From a virus, in IMG/VR virus record IMGVR_UViG_3300048007_000215, positions 1 to 23,544 of that record: a stretch of DNA of 23,544 nucleotides, one strand, 5' to 3'. This document shows, piece by piece, positions 16,247 through 21,666 of the stretch. Position numbers and translations under genes: made by a program. The notes beneath the pieces were generated by a model that was given only the letters and a program-made list of their open reading frames with translations, was not told the origin of the DNA and searched no databases. Each line of letters begins with the position of its first letter. Position 1 is the first letter of the stretch.

Positions 16247-17415
16247 TGAGCGTTAATTTAACTCTACCCACTATTGCAGCGCAGGAGCTAAAGCTACCTG
16301 CTGTAGATCCTATTAACTTAACTGTGGGTATAGTTTTCGAAAGTGCGCCAGTAATAACCGGAGTACCTACAATAGATGGAACGGCTAAAGTAGGACAAAC
16401 GCTAACGGCTACCGCCGCTAGTGTTAGCGGAGTACCAACGCCTACCGATAGCTTCCAATGGCAGCGGAGCGATAACGGCACTACGGGCTGGGCAGATATT
16501 AGCGGAGCTACTAACACTACTTATACAGCTGTTACGGCAGACGAAAACAAGTATTTAAGAGTAGTGCAAACCTCTACTAACCTAGCAGGAAGCGACAGCG
16601 CAAACAGCGCAAGCACAGCCCAAGTAGCAGCAGCCTTTACTGGATTGCTTGACACTTATAGCGGTGCGGCAGCGGCTTACTCTTTACGATTGTTGAGAAG
16701 CGATTATAGCGGTAGTGCTATCAAAGTTAGGAGAAGTGATGACAATGAAGAGCAAGATATAGGCTTTAGAAATAATGAGCTTGACACTTCAACCCTTGAA
16801 ACCTTCTCTATTGGTTCGGATTGTTTTATAACAACTTGGTACGACCAAAGCGGTAACACAATTAATGCTACCAACTCAACCGCAGCAAATCAGCCTAAAA
16901 TAGTTAGTAGCGGAACTACAATTACTGAGAATGGTAAGCCAGCTATAGAGTACGATGGTAGCGGGGACCAATTACAATTAAGCTCCTCTATAGATTTGTC
17001 TAATGAGTTTTTCTTGCCTTTGGTTTACAAATCAAACCGTACAAGCTCGGAGGATTATGTTTTATACGGTGATGGAGGCTCTTCTCGTATTAGATTATAC
17101 CAAGGCCTTTATCGTTTATATATTGACAATGTCACTTATGGTTTTAGTACGGCTAATGACAATTTCGGCACTCAATACCTATTTACTAACGAAGCTGATG
17201 ATAGCCGTAATCTAGCAGTTTATAGGAACTCAAGCCAAATAGGCTCATCGGAAGTTATACCTATTGGTGATAATTGGATTATAGAGTACTTAGGCTATGG
17301 TAGCTCTAGGCCAATTACTGGGCTGCTTCAAGAAGTGGTAATATATGCAAGTGACCAAAGTAACTACCGCACTGGCATAGAAACAAATATTAACGACTAC
17401 TACTCTATATACTAA
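16246..17415 (+). CDS. Tail fibre protein: Ig-like domain plus laminin-G/arabinofuranosidase-B-like lectin domain
   Basis: A 389-residue modular protein. Residues about 34-130 form an Ig-like repeat of bacterial adhesin type (ITGVPTIDGTAKVGQTLTAT, FQWQRSDNGTTGWADISGAT, LRVVQTSTNLAG). From about 135 onward the sequence (AYSLRLLRSDYSGSAIKVRR, FITTWYDQSGN, NGKPAIEYDG, GLLQEVVIYASD) matches the fold often annotated as alpha-L-arabinofuranosidase B catalytic/concanavalin-like in phage fibres, here more likely a glycan-binding domain than an enzyme. Codon choice changes near nt 16640, from ATA/CTA/AGC-rich to a more mixed usage with more TTG, ATT and TCT/TCA, suggesting the lectin domain was acquired from elsewhere. 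It overlaps the next gene's ATG by one base. Confidence 0.75.
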   Translation: MSVNLTLPTIAAQELKLPAVDPINLTVGIVFESAPVITGVPTIDGTAKVGQTLTATAASVSGVPTPTDSFQWQRSDNGTTGWADISGATNTTYTAVTADENKYLRVVQTSTNLAGSDSANSASTAQVAAAFTGLLDTYSGAAAAYSLRLLRSDYSGSAIKVRRSDDNEEQDIGFRNNELDTSTLETFSIGSDCFITTWYDQSGNTINATNSTAANQPKIVSSGTTITENGKPAIEYDGSGDQLQLSSSIDLSNEFFLPLVYKSNRTSSEDYVLYGDGGSSRIRLYQGLYRLYIDNVTYGFSTANDNFGTQYLFTNEADDSRNLAVYRNSSQIGSSEVIPIGDNWIIEYLGYGSSRPITGLLQEVVIYASDQSNYRTGIETNINDYYSIY

Positions 17416-17630
17416 TGTACTATACAAGCACAAATAGAGAAGAATTGGTAGCTTATAACGAAGCGGTAAATACTGGTGAAGGTTACAACGGAACTACTAC
17501 CACCTGGGCTACAATCATTGAACATCCTAACGGAGCAGATTACGCTATACTTAAACACAAAAAATACCAAGCAGAGCTAACCGAATTAGAAACCCTTACT
17601 AGAGATTGGTTCCCGGAGCCAGTAGAATAA
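17415..17630 (+). CDS. Hypothetical 71-residue fibre-associated protein
   Basis: Small acidic protein (MYYTSTNREELVAYNEAVN, a TTTTWA segment and C-terminal DWFPEPVE). The ATG overlaps the stop of the fibre gene (TAATG). Short proteins ending in W(F/Y)P-rich tails are frequent directly after fibre genes in Bacteroidota phages and may be fibre chaperones or tip adaptors, but this is inference from position. Codon use resembles the second half of the fibre gene, so the two may have moved together. Confidence 0.7.
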   Translation: MYYTSTNREELVAYNEAVNTGEGYNGTTTTWATIIEHPNGADYAILKHKKYQAELTELETLTRDWFPEPVE

Positions 17631-17636
17631 AAAGTT

Positions 17637-17792
17637 ATGAATACTACCGACCTTAAAGTATATTTTATGAATGCCGCTACTATGGCAATTAGTTTTAGTA
17701 CCTTAGAAGATACGCTAAAAATAGTGCTGCTAATAGCCTCAATAGGTTATACAGCGCAGCGGTGGTATTTAATGAATAAAGAAAAGGAGTAA
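17637..17792 (+). CDS. Small single-pass membrane protein (51 residues), possible holin component
   Basis: ATG-started ORF six bases after the previous stop. The product begins MNTTDLKVYFMNAATM, has one hydrophobic segment at about 27-40 (LKIVLLIASIGYTA) and a basic end (QRWYLMNKEKE). The layout resembles tiny membrane proteins found in the lysis region of other Bacteroidota phages. The short hydrophobic stretch is at the lower limit for a transmembrane helix. A holin or anti-holin role is inferred from location beside the two-TM protein and spanin candidate. Confidence 0.6.
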   Translation: MNTTDLKVYFMNAATMAISFSTLEDTLKIVLLIASIGYTAQRWYLMNKEKE

Positions 17793-17793
17793 A

Positions 17794-17895
17794 ATGAAGG
17801 ACAGCTTTAACGATTGGCTAGAGGATTTAGAGAACCAGGAACAGCCGGAGCAATGCAGTATAGATAACCCCGACTGCGAAGCCTGCGGCAGCTAA
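17794..17895 (+). CDS. Hypothetical 33-residue acidic Cys protein
   Basis: Tiny ORF one base after the preceding stop. The product is very acidic (DSFNDWLEDLENQEQPEQ) and ends in C20, C28 and C31 (CSIDNPDCEACGS), possibly a small metal-binding tail. It lies within a run of tightly packed genes, which is the main reason to accept it. No family is recognised. Confidence 0.45.
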   Translation: MKDSFNDWLEDLENQEQPEQCSIDNPDCEACGS

Positions 17896-17905
17896 CAAAA
17901 AAACT

Positions 17906-18076
17906 ATGTTTGAACGAGTATTTACCAACTGGAGAACTAGCGTACTAGGTGTATTACTTATGTGCGCTAGCTTTGCTTTTGTGTTTTGGGAAAAGGCTAC
18001 ACTAACGGAAGCGGGAGCTTTTCTAGGTGTAGCTTTTACCCTTTTCTTTGTGAAGGATCCTAAAAGAAAAAGCTAA
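17906..18076 (+). CDS. Candidate holin (56 residues, two TM segments)
   Basis: Small membrane protein with N-terminal FERVFTNWRTS, hydrophobic segments at about 13-28 (LGVLLMCASFAFVFW) and 36-49 (AGAFLGVAFTLFFV), and a basic tail (KDPKRKS). Two TM helices and a charged tail fit a small class II-like holin. The gene lies 11 bases after the previous stop and overlaps the next ATG (TAATG), just upstream of a spanin candidate. Holins are too diverse for certainty; other small membrane roles are possible. Confidence 0.6.
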   Translation: MFERVFTNWRTSVLGVLLMCASFAFVFWEKATLTEAGAFLGVAFTLFFVKDPKRKS

Positions 18077-18279
18077 TGCAAGTAGAGGCCGGAATACTTC
18101 ACTTAGAGCACGGCGGCCTAGAGATAGAGGTTAGCGTAGTTTGGGACCTCGTCCAAGGGGGACCAATCTACGCGCTAAAAGGCGAGACGGTTTTTATGAG
18201 TTTAACAGCGGAAGAACTAAAAGCCCTTTACGTGCTCTACCGGGACTTAGAACTAAAAGGAAAGATAGAAGATGCATAA
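18076..18279 (+). CDS. Hypothetical 67-residue protein
   Basis: Small acidic soluble protein (MQVEAGILHLEHGGLEIEVSV, then LKGETVFMSLTAEELKALYVLYRDLELKGKIEDA). The first part looks like beta strands and the second like two amphipathic helices. No family is recognised. It overlaps the holin candidate by one base and the spanin candidate by eight, so it belongs to the same transcript. It is too short and lacks catalytic motifs for an endolysin. Confidence 0.7.
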   Translation: MQVEAGILHLEHGGLEIEVSVVWDLVQGGPIYALKGETVFMSLTAEELKALYVLYRDLELKGKIEDA

Positions 18280-18679
18280 AGTAATTACAGCCCGTTTAAG
18301 GGCTTTTATTTTTATTGGTGGTATGTTATCATTGACGAGCTGCGAAGCTTTAAGAAACGCACTAACGCCAGCTAAAACGCAGGTAATAATAACGGACACT
18401 ATCTACGTACCTAAAGAGGTGGTAGATACTGTAACCGTTACTTTACCGGTAGATACGATAGTGATTGAAACTGAGCGCGTAAGCGCTAGGGTTATTAGAT
18501 CTTACGACACTATAAGCGTAGAGGCAGAATGTAAAGCAGATACGATAACTATAACTAAGACTATAGAGCTACCGACCAAGGTAAAGACGATTACTAAGGT
18601 CCCCTGGTGGTGGTGGGTTTTTGTTTACGTTGGAGGCCTAGTTATTTTAGTGGCTTTTGTTAGAATAGCTACCTCATAA
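18272..18679 (+). CDS. Candidate unimolecular spanin (u-spanin)
   Basis: A 135-residue predicted outer-membrane lipoprotein with a C-terminal transmembrane helix. The N-terminal signal (RLRAFIFIGGMLSLTSC) ends in lipobox L21-T22-S23-C24. The middle (about 36-107) is rich in alternating Val, Ile and Thr (TQVIITDTIYVPKEVVDTVT) and predicted extended beta. The C-terminus has PWWWWVFVYVGGLVILVAFV at 111-130 followed by RIATS. Lipid anchor in the outer membrane plus TM in the inner membrane, with a beta-rich linker, is the u-spanin plan known from phage T1 gp11, of similar length. Location at the end of the lysis operon, before a terminator, supports it. Confidence 0.75.
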   Translation: MHKVITARLRAFIFIGGMLSLTSCEALRNALTPAKTQVIITDTIYVPKEVVDTVTVTLPVDTIVIETERVSARVIRSYDTISVEAECKADTITITKTIELPTKVKTITKVPWWWWVFVYVGGLVILVAFVRIATS

Positions 18680-18682
18680 AAA

Positions 18683-18700
18683 AAGCCCCGTTAGGGGCTT
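18683..18700 (+). terminator. Bidirectional intrinsic terminator
   Basis: AAGCCCC (18683-18689), loop GTTA (18690-18693), GGGGCTT (18694-18700), with an A-run before it and CTCTTTT after. The A-run gives a U-tract on the other strand, so it can end transcripts from both sides. It lies between the convergent spanin gene and the minus-strand gene at 18706-18972. Confidence 0.85.
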
Positions 18701-18705
18701 CTCTT

Positions 18706-18972
18706 TTACTCCGCTTTAGCTTTTAGCCTAGCTACAGCTTCCTTTCTTGGTATTCCGTGAGGACCTATCCGGAAGTTAGCTATAAATAATTTTGTAGTAT
18801 TCTTACGTCCTTTTCTAATAAAGCCCGTATCCTTAAATAATCCAAGGTATAACCTACCGCTACCGGTTACGTCCATCTCTACAATAATGTAACTGTTATG
18901 CTTGTTTTCCCTTGATCCAGTAAAGACTTCTACCGGTGTGTGTGTTGTGCCGTGATTACTCCAGCTTTCCAT
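18706..18972 (-). CDS. Hypothetical 88-residue protein, only minus-strand gene
   Basis: The only convincing minus-strand gene in the window. The product starts MESWSNHGTTHTPVEVF, has a central beta-rich part (SYIIVEMDVTGSGRLYLGLF) and a basic C-terminus (GPHGIPRKEAVARLKAKAE, possibly a helix that could contact nucleic acid). No family is recognised. Support comes from an opposing promoter-like sequence upstream at 19073-19103, a bidirectional terminator directly after it, and length with no competing plus-strand gene. Being transcribed against both modules from the control region, it could be a regulator or a moron gene; this is inference. Confidence 0.65.
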   Translation of the reverse strand: MESWSNHGTTHTPVEVFTGSRENKHNSYIIVEMDVTGSGRLYLGLFKDTGFIRKGRKNTTKLFIANFRIGPHGIPRKEAVARLKAKAE

Positions 18973-19072
18973 AGTGATAAAAAATAAGCCAAGGTTTCAA
19001 AGATGCAGCTTCTACTCCCAAGGCCTTTAAAGTTTTTTTAGTCGGTTAGTACTGCATTACTAACTTACTCTA

Positions 19073-19103
19073 CAAACATACACCTTTTTAGACACTTTCA
19101 CAA
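19073..19103 (-). promoter_or_regulatory. Candidate minus-strand promoter
   Basis: Read on the minus strand: TTG (complement of 19101-19103), 20 bases, then TATGTTTG (complement of 19073-19080), a perfect -7 match to TAnnTTTG. It points at the 18706-18972 gene with a leader of about 95 bases. The motifs are seen; activity is inferred. Confidence 0.5.
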
Positions 19104-19190
19104 GCGCACCTATATAAGTAGTCCACTTTAGTATTAAGATTCATAAAACACTATATGCAGTTATCTTATATAAGCTTTATAGCTACGGGT

Positions 19191-19221
19191 TATATCCCCC
19201 CTGCGGTAGCTGGGGGCTATA
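19191..19221. repeat. Inverted repeat, TATA-CCCCC / GGGGG-TATA
   Basis: TATA (19191-19194) and CCCCC (19196-19200) pair with GGGGG (19212-19216) and TATA (19218-19221), with one unpaired base on each side and an 11-base loop. A T-rich tract follows from 19231, so a plus-strand terminator is one reading, but no plus-strand gene ends nearby. Confidence 0.5.
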
Positions 19222-19285
19222 CCCCTTCGCTCTTTTTTTCTTTTGCTAGTTTTCTTTTTTTAGCTATTAACTAAACTACTTAGGA

Positions 19286-19340
19286 ATAAATACAAGTAGC
19301 TACGTTAGCTTCAGCTATAAGTAGCTACGCTAGTATTTAT
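19286..19340. repeat. Large nested inverted repeat containing two GTAGCTACG copies
   Basis: ATAAATAC (19286-19293) is the exact inverse of GTATTTAT (19333-19340). Inside are two copies of GTAGCTACG (19296-19304 and 19321-19329), whose first eight bases are self-complementary, and around the centre TTAGC/GCTA. Further out, ACTTAG (19278-19283) matches CTAAGT (19345-19350). The whole can fold into a long cruciform or offer repeated dyad binding sites. Confidence 0.7.
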
Positions 19341-19353
19341 CTAACTAAGTAAC

Positions 19354-19365
19354 TACTACGTAGTA
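19354..19365. repeat. Perfect 12-base palindrome TACTACGTAGTA
   Basis: The sequence equals its own reverse complement. It is flanked by a wider inverted pair, AACTACT at 19351-19357 and AGTAGTT at 19373-19379. It could be a dimeric repressor or initiator site. It lies 14 bases after the larger palindrome. Confidence 0.65.
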
Positions 19366-19466
19366 CTACTCTAGTAGTTTGACAAAAAGCACTATTTCTA
19401 CGAACTACGCAATAGGTAATTAAACTTATTTTTACTTTTTTTTGCTAGAGCTTTTTTTTAGGGGGA

Positions 19467-19486
19467 CTGGAGCGCGTGAGCGCCAG
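19467..19486 (+). other. GUGA-tetraloop hairpin
   Basis: CTGG-AGCGC (19467-19475) pairs with GCGCCAG (19480-19486) around GTGA, with two bulged bases. GUGA is a GNRA tetraloop. A T-run follows at 19496-19503, nine bases after the stem, too far for a standard terminator. It may belong to a structured leader or small RNA. Confidence 0.45.
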
Positions 19487-19517
19487 GAAACAACATTTTT
19501 TTTATATCCTTAAAGCT

Positions 19518-19545
19518 AGTGTTTATAGGGGCTATAGCTTACACT
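19518..19545. repeat. Operator-like inverted repeat ahead of the early promoter
   Basis: AGTGT (19518-19522) and TATAG (19524-19528) are matched in inverse by CTATA (19532-19536) and ACACT (19541-19545). It sits 32 bases before the -33 element of the early promoter, a fitting place for a regulator. Function inferred. Confidence 0.5.
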
Positions 19546-19577
19546 ATGAAAATAAATACACTTTTTTTACTTCTGTG

Positions 19578-19610
19578 TTTGGATATATGAAAAGAAAACG
19601 CTTATCTTAG
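19578..19610 (+). promoter_or_regulatory. Candidate early promoter
   Basis: TTTG at 19578-19581, 21 bases, then TATCTTAG at 19603-19610, one mismatch from TAnnTTTG. An AAC/AAA-rich leader without a Shine-Dalgarno sequence leads to the ATG at 19642. This is the best two-part match in the window for a Bacteroidota promoter. Confidence 0.6.
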
Positions 19611-19641
19611 CCTCAACAAACAACAACAAATAACTATTATT

Positions 19642-19911
19642 ATGAAAACAGCGATTCAAACAAACGGAGCAACTACTTACTTTACTAAGACTATCGACGT
19701 ACTTACTGAGGGAGGACTAACAGCACAGCTTACCTTAACTAGAAGAGTTATAAAAGTAACTAGCGAAGATCACAAAACTAAAACTACTTACGCTATTACT
19801 TATAAGGGTAAAAATGTAAGCTCTTACGAACTTAACTACAAAAGCGAAGTAAAATACTTTTTAAACTTCCTAGACAATTACGCAGAGCGTATAATTGCAA
19901 TGAACTATTAA
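19642..19911 (+). CDS. Hypothetical 89-residue protein, first early gene
   Basis: First gene after the candidate early promoter. Rich in Thr and Lys with alternating beta-like segments (AIQTNGATTYFTKTIDV, LTAQLTLTRRVIKVTS, TTYAITYKGKN) and a C-terminal amphipathic helix (KYFLNFLDNYAERIIAMNY). Predicted small soluble beta-sheet protein; no family is recognised. It is followed at once by a hairpin terminator, so it seems to be its own transcript, perhaps an abundantly expressed takeover protein. That role is inference from position and leader only. Confidence 0.78.
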   Translation: MKTAIQTNGATTYFTKTIDVLTEGGLTAQLTLTRRVIKVTSEDHKTKTTYAITYKGKNVSSYELNYKSEVKYFLNFLDNYAERIIAMNY

Positions 19912-19916
19912 AAAAA

Positions 19917-19934
19917 GCCCCGCGAAAGCGGGGC
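19917..19934 (+). terminator. Intrinsic terminator-like hairpin with GAAA loop
   Basis: GCCCCGC (19917-19923), loop GAAA (19924-19927), GCGGGGC (19928-19934). Seven G-C base pairs capped by a GNRA tetraloop, preceded by six A residues. There is no U-tract on the plus strand, so on that strand it may be leaky or act as an mRNA end stabiliser; on the minus strand it has a U-tract. Confidence 0.65.
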
Positions 19935-19947
19935 TACTAAAACACTA

Positions 19948-20008
19948 CCCCCGGCCCAGCTCTCTATGTTTTATTGGTTTGGTTTATTAGGTACGGGCTG
20001 GGGGTTTT
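19948..20008 (+). other. Long-stem leader element A
   Basis: CCCCCGGCCC (19948-19957) pairs over ten bases (one G-U) with GGGCTGGGGG (19995-20004), enclosing a 37-base AT-rich loop with TTTGGTTTATT near its end, then TTTT. The ATG of the 37-residue gene follows 18 bases after the stem. Similar elements stand at 22627-22700 and 23354-23411. Confidence 0.6.
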
Positions 20009-20022
20009 AAAAAAATAAAACA

Positions 20023-20136
20023 ATGAAAAAAGATTATTTAGCAACGTTCTACTCTACACTATGGCACGTTAAAAACCCTAAAGAAAAGGGAGTAAAAGTA
20101 GCAGACAGTTTAGAAAAGGAAAAATGCAGAAAATAA
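20023..20136 (+). CDS. Hypothetical 37-residue basic protein
   Basis: Tiny ORF with an A-rich leader, starting 18 bases after leader element A and overlapping the methyltransferase start by 13 bases. The product begins MKKDYLATFYSTLWHVKN and is Lys-rich. It may be a real small protein or a leader ORF that couples translation to the methyltransferase. No family is recognised. Confidence 0.5.
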   Translation: MKKDYLATFYSTLWHVKNPKEKGVKVADSLEKEKCRK

Positions 20137-21140
20137 CGCAGTTAGATTTGTTTTCCGGAATAGGTGGCTTTCACCTGGGCTTTGAGCGAGCAGGCTACGA
20201 AGTAAAGAGCTATTTTAGTGAGATAGATAAGCACGCGGTAGCGGTGTATAAACAACAATTTAAAGACGCAGAATATGTCGGAACAGTTGCTGATGTTCGA
20301 GGAGCAGAGCTCTCAAGAATCGACCTTATCACTTTCGGAAGCCCTTGTCAAGACTTTAGCCTGGCTGGAAAGCGTAAAGGTCTCTCCGGAGACCGCAGCT
20401 CCCTTGTGCTTGAAGCAATACGGCTCATTAACGAATGCCGACCAAGTGTTTTTATTTGGGAAAACGTTAAAGGAACTTTCTCCTCAAACGCTGGCGCAGA
20501 CTTTTGGGCAATTATCCAAGCCTTTACCAACATTGGGGGCTATAGACTTGAATGGCAATTGTGTAACACAAGTTGGATTTTACCACAAAACCGCGAGCGC
20601 GTATACCTTGTCGGATATTCTACAACCCCCAAAGGAGATTGGCGAGGAGTTTTTCCTATCAGAAAGGGCAATGAAAAAAGTAATGAGTTGGAAAGACAAC
20701 AAGGTATCGCCAATTGCCTCCACACCAAGTACCAAAATCTCGGAAATGGTGCGTACATTAGTGAACGCTCACTCAAGAAAGACATAAAAGTAAAAAGCGC
20801 AACCTCTAAAGAAGCAGTAGTAGAGCCTACAACTTGCAGAGGTGGATTACAAAAGAATGCAGCACACTTTGAAGAGAAAAGCCCTGCGCTTACTTCTGCT
20901 ATGGGAATGGGAGGAGGACACACACCAATAGTAGACCAACCTAACTACCGCATAAGAAGACTAACCCCTATAGAGTGCGAGAGGTTACAAGGCTTTCCCG
21001 ATAACCATACCGAGTACGGTAACTACGATGGGGAAGTAAAGAAGATGAGCAACACCCAACGCTATAAGCAATGTGGTAACGCAGTTACGGTAGATATTGT
21101 AGCTTTGGTAGCCGAGGCGGTTAAGCCTCTTTTTAAATAG
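20124..21140 (+). CDS. DNA (cytosine-5) methyltransferase
   Basis: Transfers methyl groups from S-adenosylmethionine to cytosine C5 in DNA, probably protecting phage DNA from host restriction. All conserved motifs are present in 338 residues: motif I DLFSGIGGF (8-16), motif IV GSPCQDFS (72-79) with catalytic C75, motif VI ENV (113-115), motif VIII QNRERV (155-160), and motifs IX and X in RLTPIECERLQGFPD (279-293) and QCGNAV (316-321). The target-recognition region (about 165-275) is short. No restriction enzyme gene is nearby, so it is an orphan. Residues 51-221 overlap a second open frame of 170 codons; in that segment codon use differs sharply from the rest of the gene. Confidence 0.95.
   Translation: MQKITQLDLFSGIGGFHLGFERAGYEVKSYFSEIDKHAVAVYKQQFKDAEYVGTVADVRGAELSRIDLITFGSPCQDFSLAGKRKGLSGDRSSLVLEAIRLINECRPSVFIWENVKGTFSSNAGADFWAIIQAFTNIGGYRLEWQLCNTSWILPQNRERVYLVGYSTTPKGDWRGVFPIRKGNEKSNELERQQGIANCLHTKYQNLGNGAYISERSLKKDIKVKSATSKEAVVEPTTCRGGLQKNAAHFEEKSPALTSAMGMGGGHTPIVDQPNYRIRRLTPIECERLQGFPDNHTEYGNYDGEVKKMSNTQRYKQCGNAVTVDIVALVAEAVKPLFK
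20275..20787 (+). CDS. Possible overprinted gene inside the methyltransferase (170 residues)
   Basis: Open reading frame in the +1 frame relative to the methyltransferase, with an ATG and a TAA. Seen: the isoleucine codon ATA, used in seven of eight Ile positions in the flanking parts of the methyltransferase, is used in only one of twelve inside the overlap, and ATA followed by A or G makes a stop in the +1 frame. The product has TLSDIL at 111-116 and FFLSERA at 126-132, resembling by memory the SLSDILE...yFLS..A pattern of a hypothetical protein family often beside phage methyltransferases. The N-terminus begins MSEQLLMFEEQ, also like such proteins. Not proven to be expressed; it may be real dual coding or a relic. 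Confidence 0.5.
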   Translation: MSEQLLMFEEQSSQESTLSLSEALVKTLAWLESVKVSPETAAPLCLKQYGSLTNADQVFLFGKTLKELSPQTLAQTFGQLSKPLPTLGAIDLNGNCVTQVGFYHKTASAYTLSDILQPPKEIGEEFFLSERAMKKVMSWKDNKVSPIASTPSTKISEMVRTLVNAHSRKT

Positions 21141-21165
21141 AACTGTTTAACTAAATTATATAATA

Positions 21166-21663
21166 ATGCAAAAAGCAACAGTAACGGCAGCCCAGCCTAC
21201 GGGCCAATGGAACGACCTCTATAAGTTTGAGGTTACACTAAGCGACGGAGCTACCGGCTTAGTATTTGGAAAGACTCCACAGCTCCGCTTTGCAATAGGT
21301 GAAGAAGTAGAGTACGAAGTACCCAAAGAGGGACGCTTAAAGCTTACTAAACCTAATCCAATGGGTAACACTTTCGGCAATAACACCGGAGGCGCAAGCA
21401 CTAGCTACAGCTCCAATAGAAAGGACTACAGTAAGCAGCACGCACTTACGGCAGCTTGCACCTTTTTAAATGGATCTAAGGCCACTAAAGAGCAGATAGT
21501 AGCTCTAGCGGATTACTTCGCGACTTGGTTAAAGGGAAGCGCAGCGCCACAAGTGCAGCAAGCTAGCCACGCAGAAAGCGCACCGGCACCGGTAGCACCT
21601 CCTGCACCGGCTCTAACACCTGCGGCAGCTCCTACTTTTGGAAGTGATGACTTACCCTTTTAA
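21166..21663 (+). CDS. Probable single-stranded DNA-binding protein (SSB-like)
   Basis: A 165-residue protein with a beta-rich N-terminal part (QWNDLYKFEVTLSDGATGLVF, read as QWNDLYKFEV then TLSDGATGLVF) that could be an OB fold, a helical middle (KQHALTAACTFLNG, KEQIVALADYFATWLKG), a Pro/Ala-rich linker (APVAPPAPALTPAAAPT) and an acidic tip SDDLPF (160-165) like the DDDIPF tail through which SSBs recruit partner proteins. Its position before a RecE-like exonuclease fits. It is not canonical bacterial SSB and I cannot confirm the fold. Confidence 0.68.
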   Translation: MQKATVTAAQPTGQWNDLYKFEVTLSDGATGLVFGKTPQLRFAIGEEVEYEVPKEGRLKLTKPNPMGNTFGNNTGGASTSYSSNRKDYSKQHALTAACTFLNGSKATKEQIVALADYFATWLKGSAAPQVQQASHAESAPAPVAPPAPALTPAAAPTFGSDDLPF

Positions 21664-21666
21664 GTT

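Larger units (their letters stand above)
19104..19641. other. Non-coding control region rich in inverted repeats
   Basis: Together with the promoter and leader at 18973-19103 this is the largest gap in the window, with no plausible gene. It holds poly-T tracts (about 19231-19260, 19434-19458, 19496-19503), a TATA/CCCCC-GGGGG/TATA hairpin at 19191-19221, the palindromes at 19286-19365, a GUGA-loop hairpin at 19467-19486, an operator-like palindrome at 19518-19545 and a plus-strand promoter at 19578-19610. It separates the late and lysis genes from the replication genes, the natural site for an origin or a regulatory switch. Confidence 0.6.

Noticed and set aside
17003-17215. 70-codon hydrophobic ORF in another frame of the fibre gene
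   Set aside because: Hydrophobic out-of-frame translations are common over beta-rich genes; no separate start context, no overlap with gene boundaries, and the host gene remains continuous.
19546-19590. 14-codon hydrophobic leader peptide ORF before the early promoter
   Set aside because: It lies upstream of the -7 element, so it would not be in the early transcript, and there is no attenuator-type codon run.
19380-19641. CRISPR-like or tRNA structures in the control region
   Set aside because: Repeats are palindromes without regular spacers, and no cloverleaf or tRNA T-loop motif (GTTCRANNC) is found.
20540-20923. 127-codon open frame on the minus strand within the methyltransferase
   Set aside because: It overlaps the segment of altered codon use, where lack of TA-rich codons opens other frames as well. 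Its Ser/Pro/Leu-rich product looks like an antisense shadow and shows no motif; no start context or promoter is seen.
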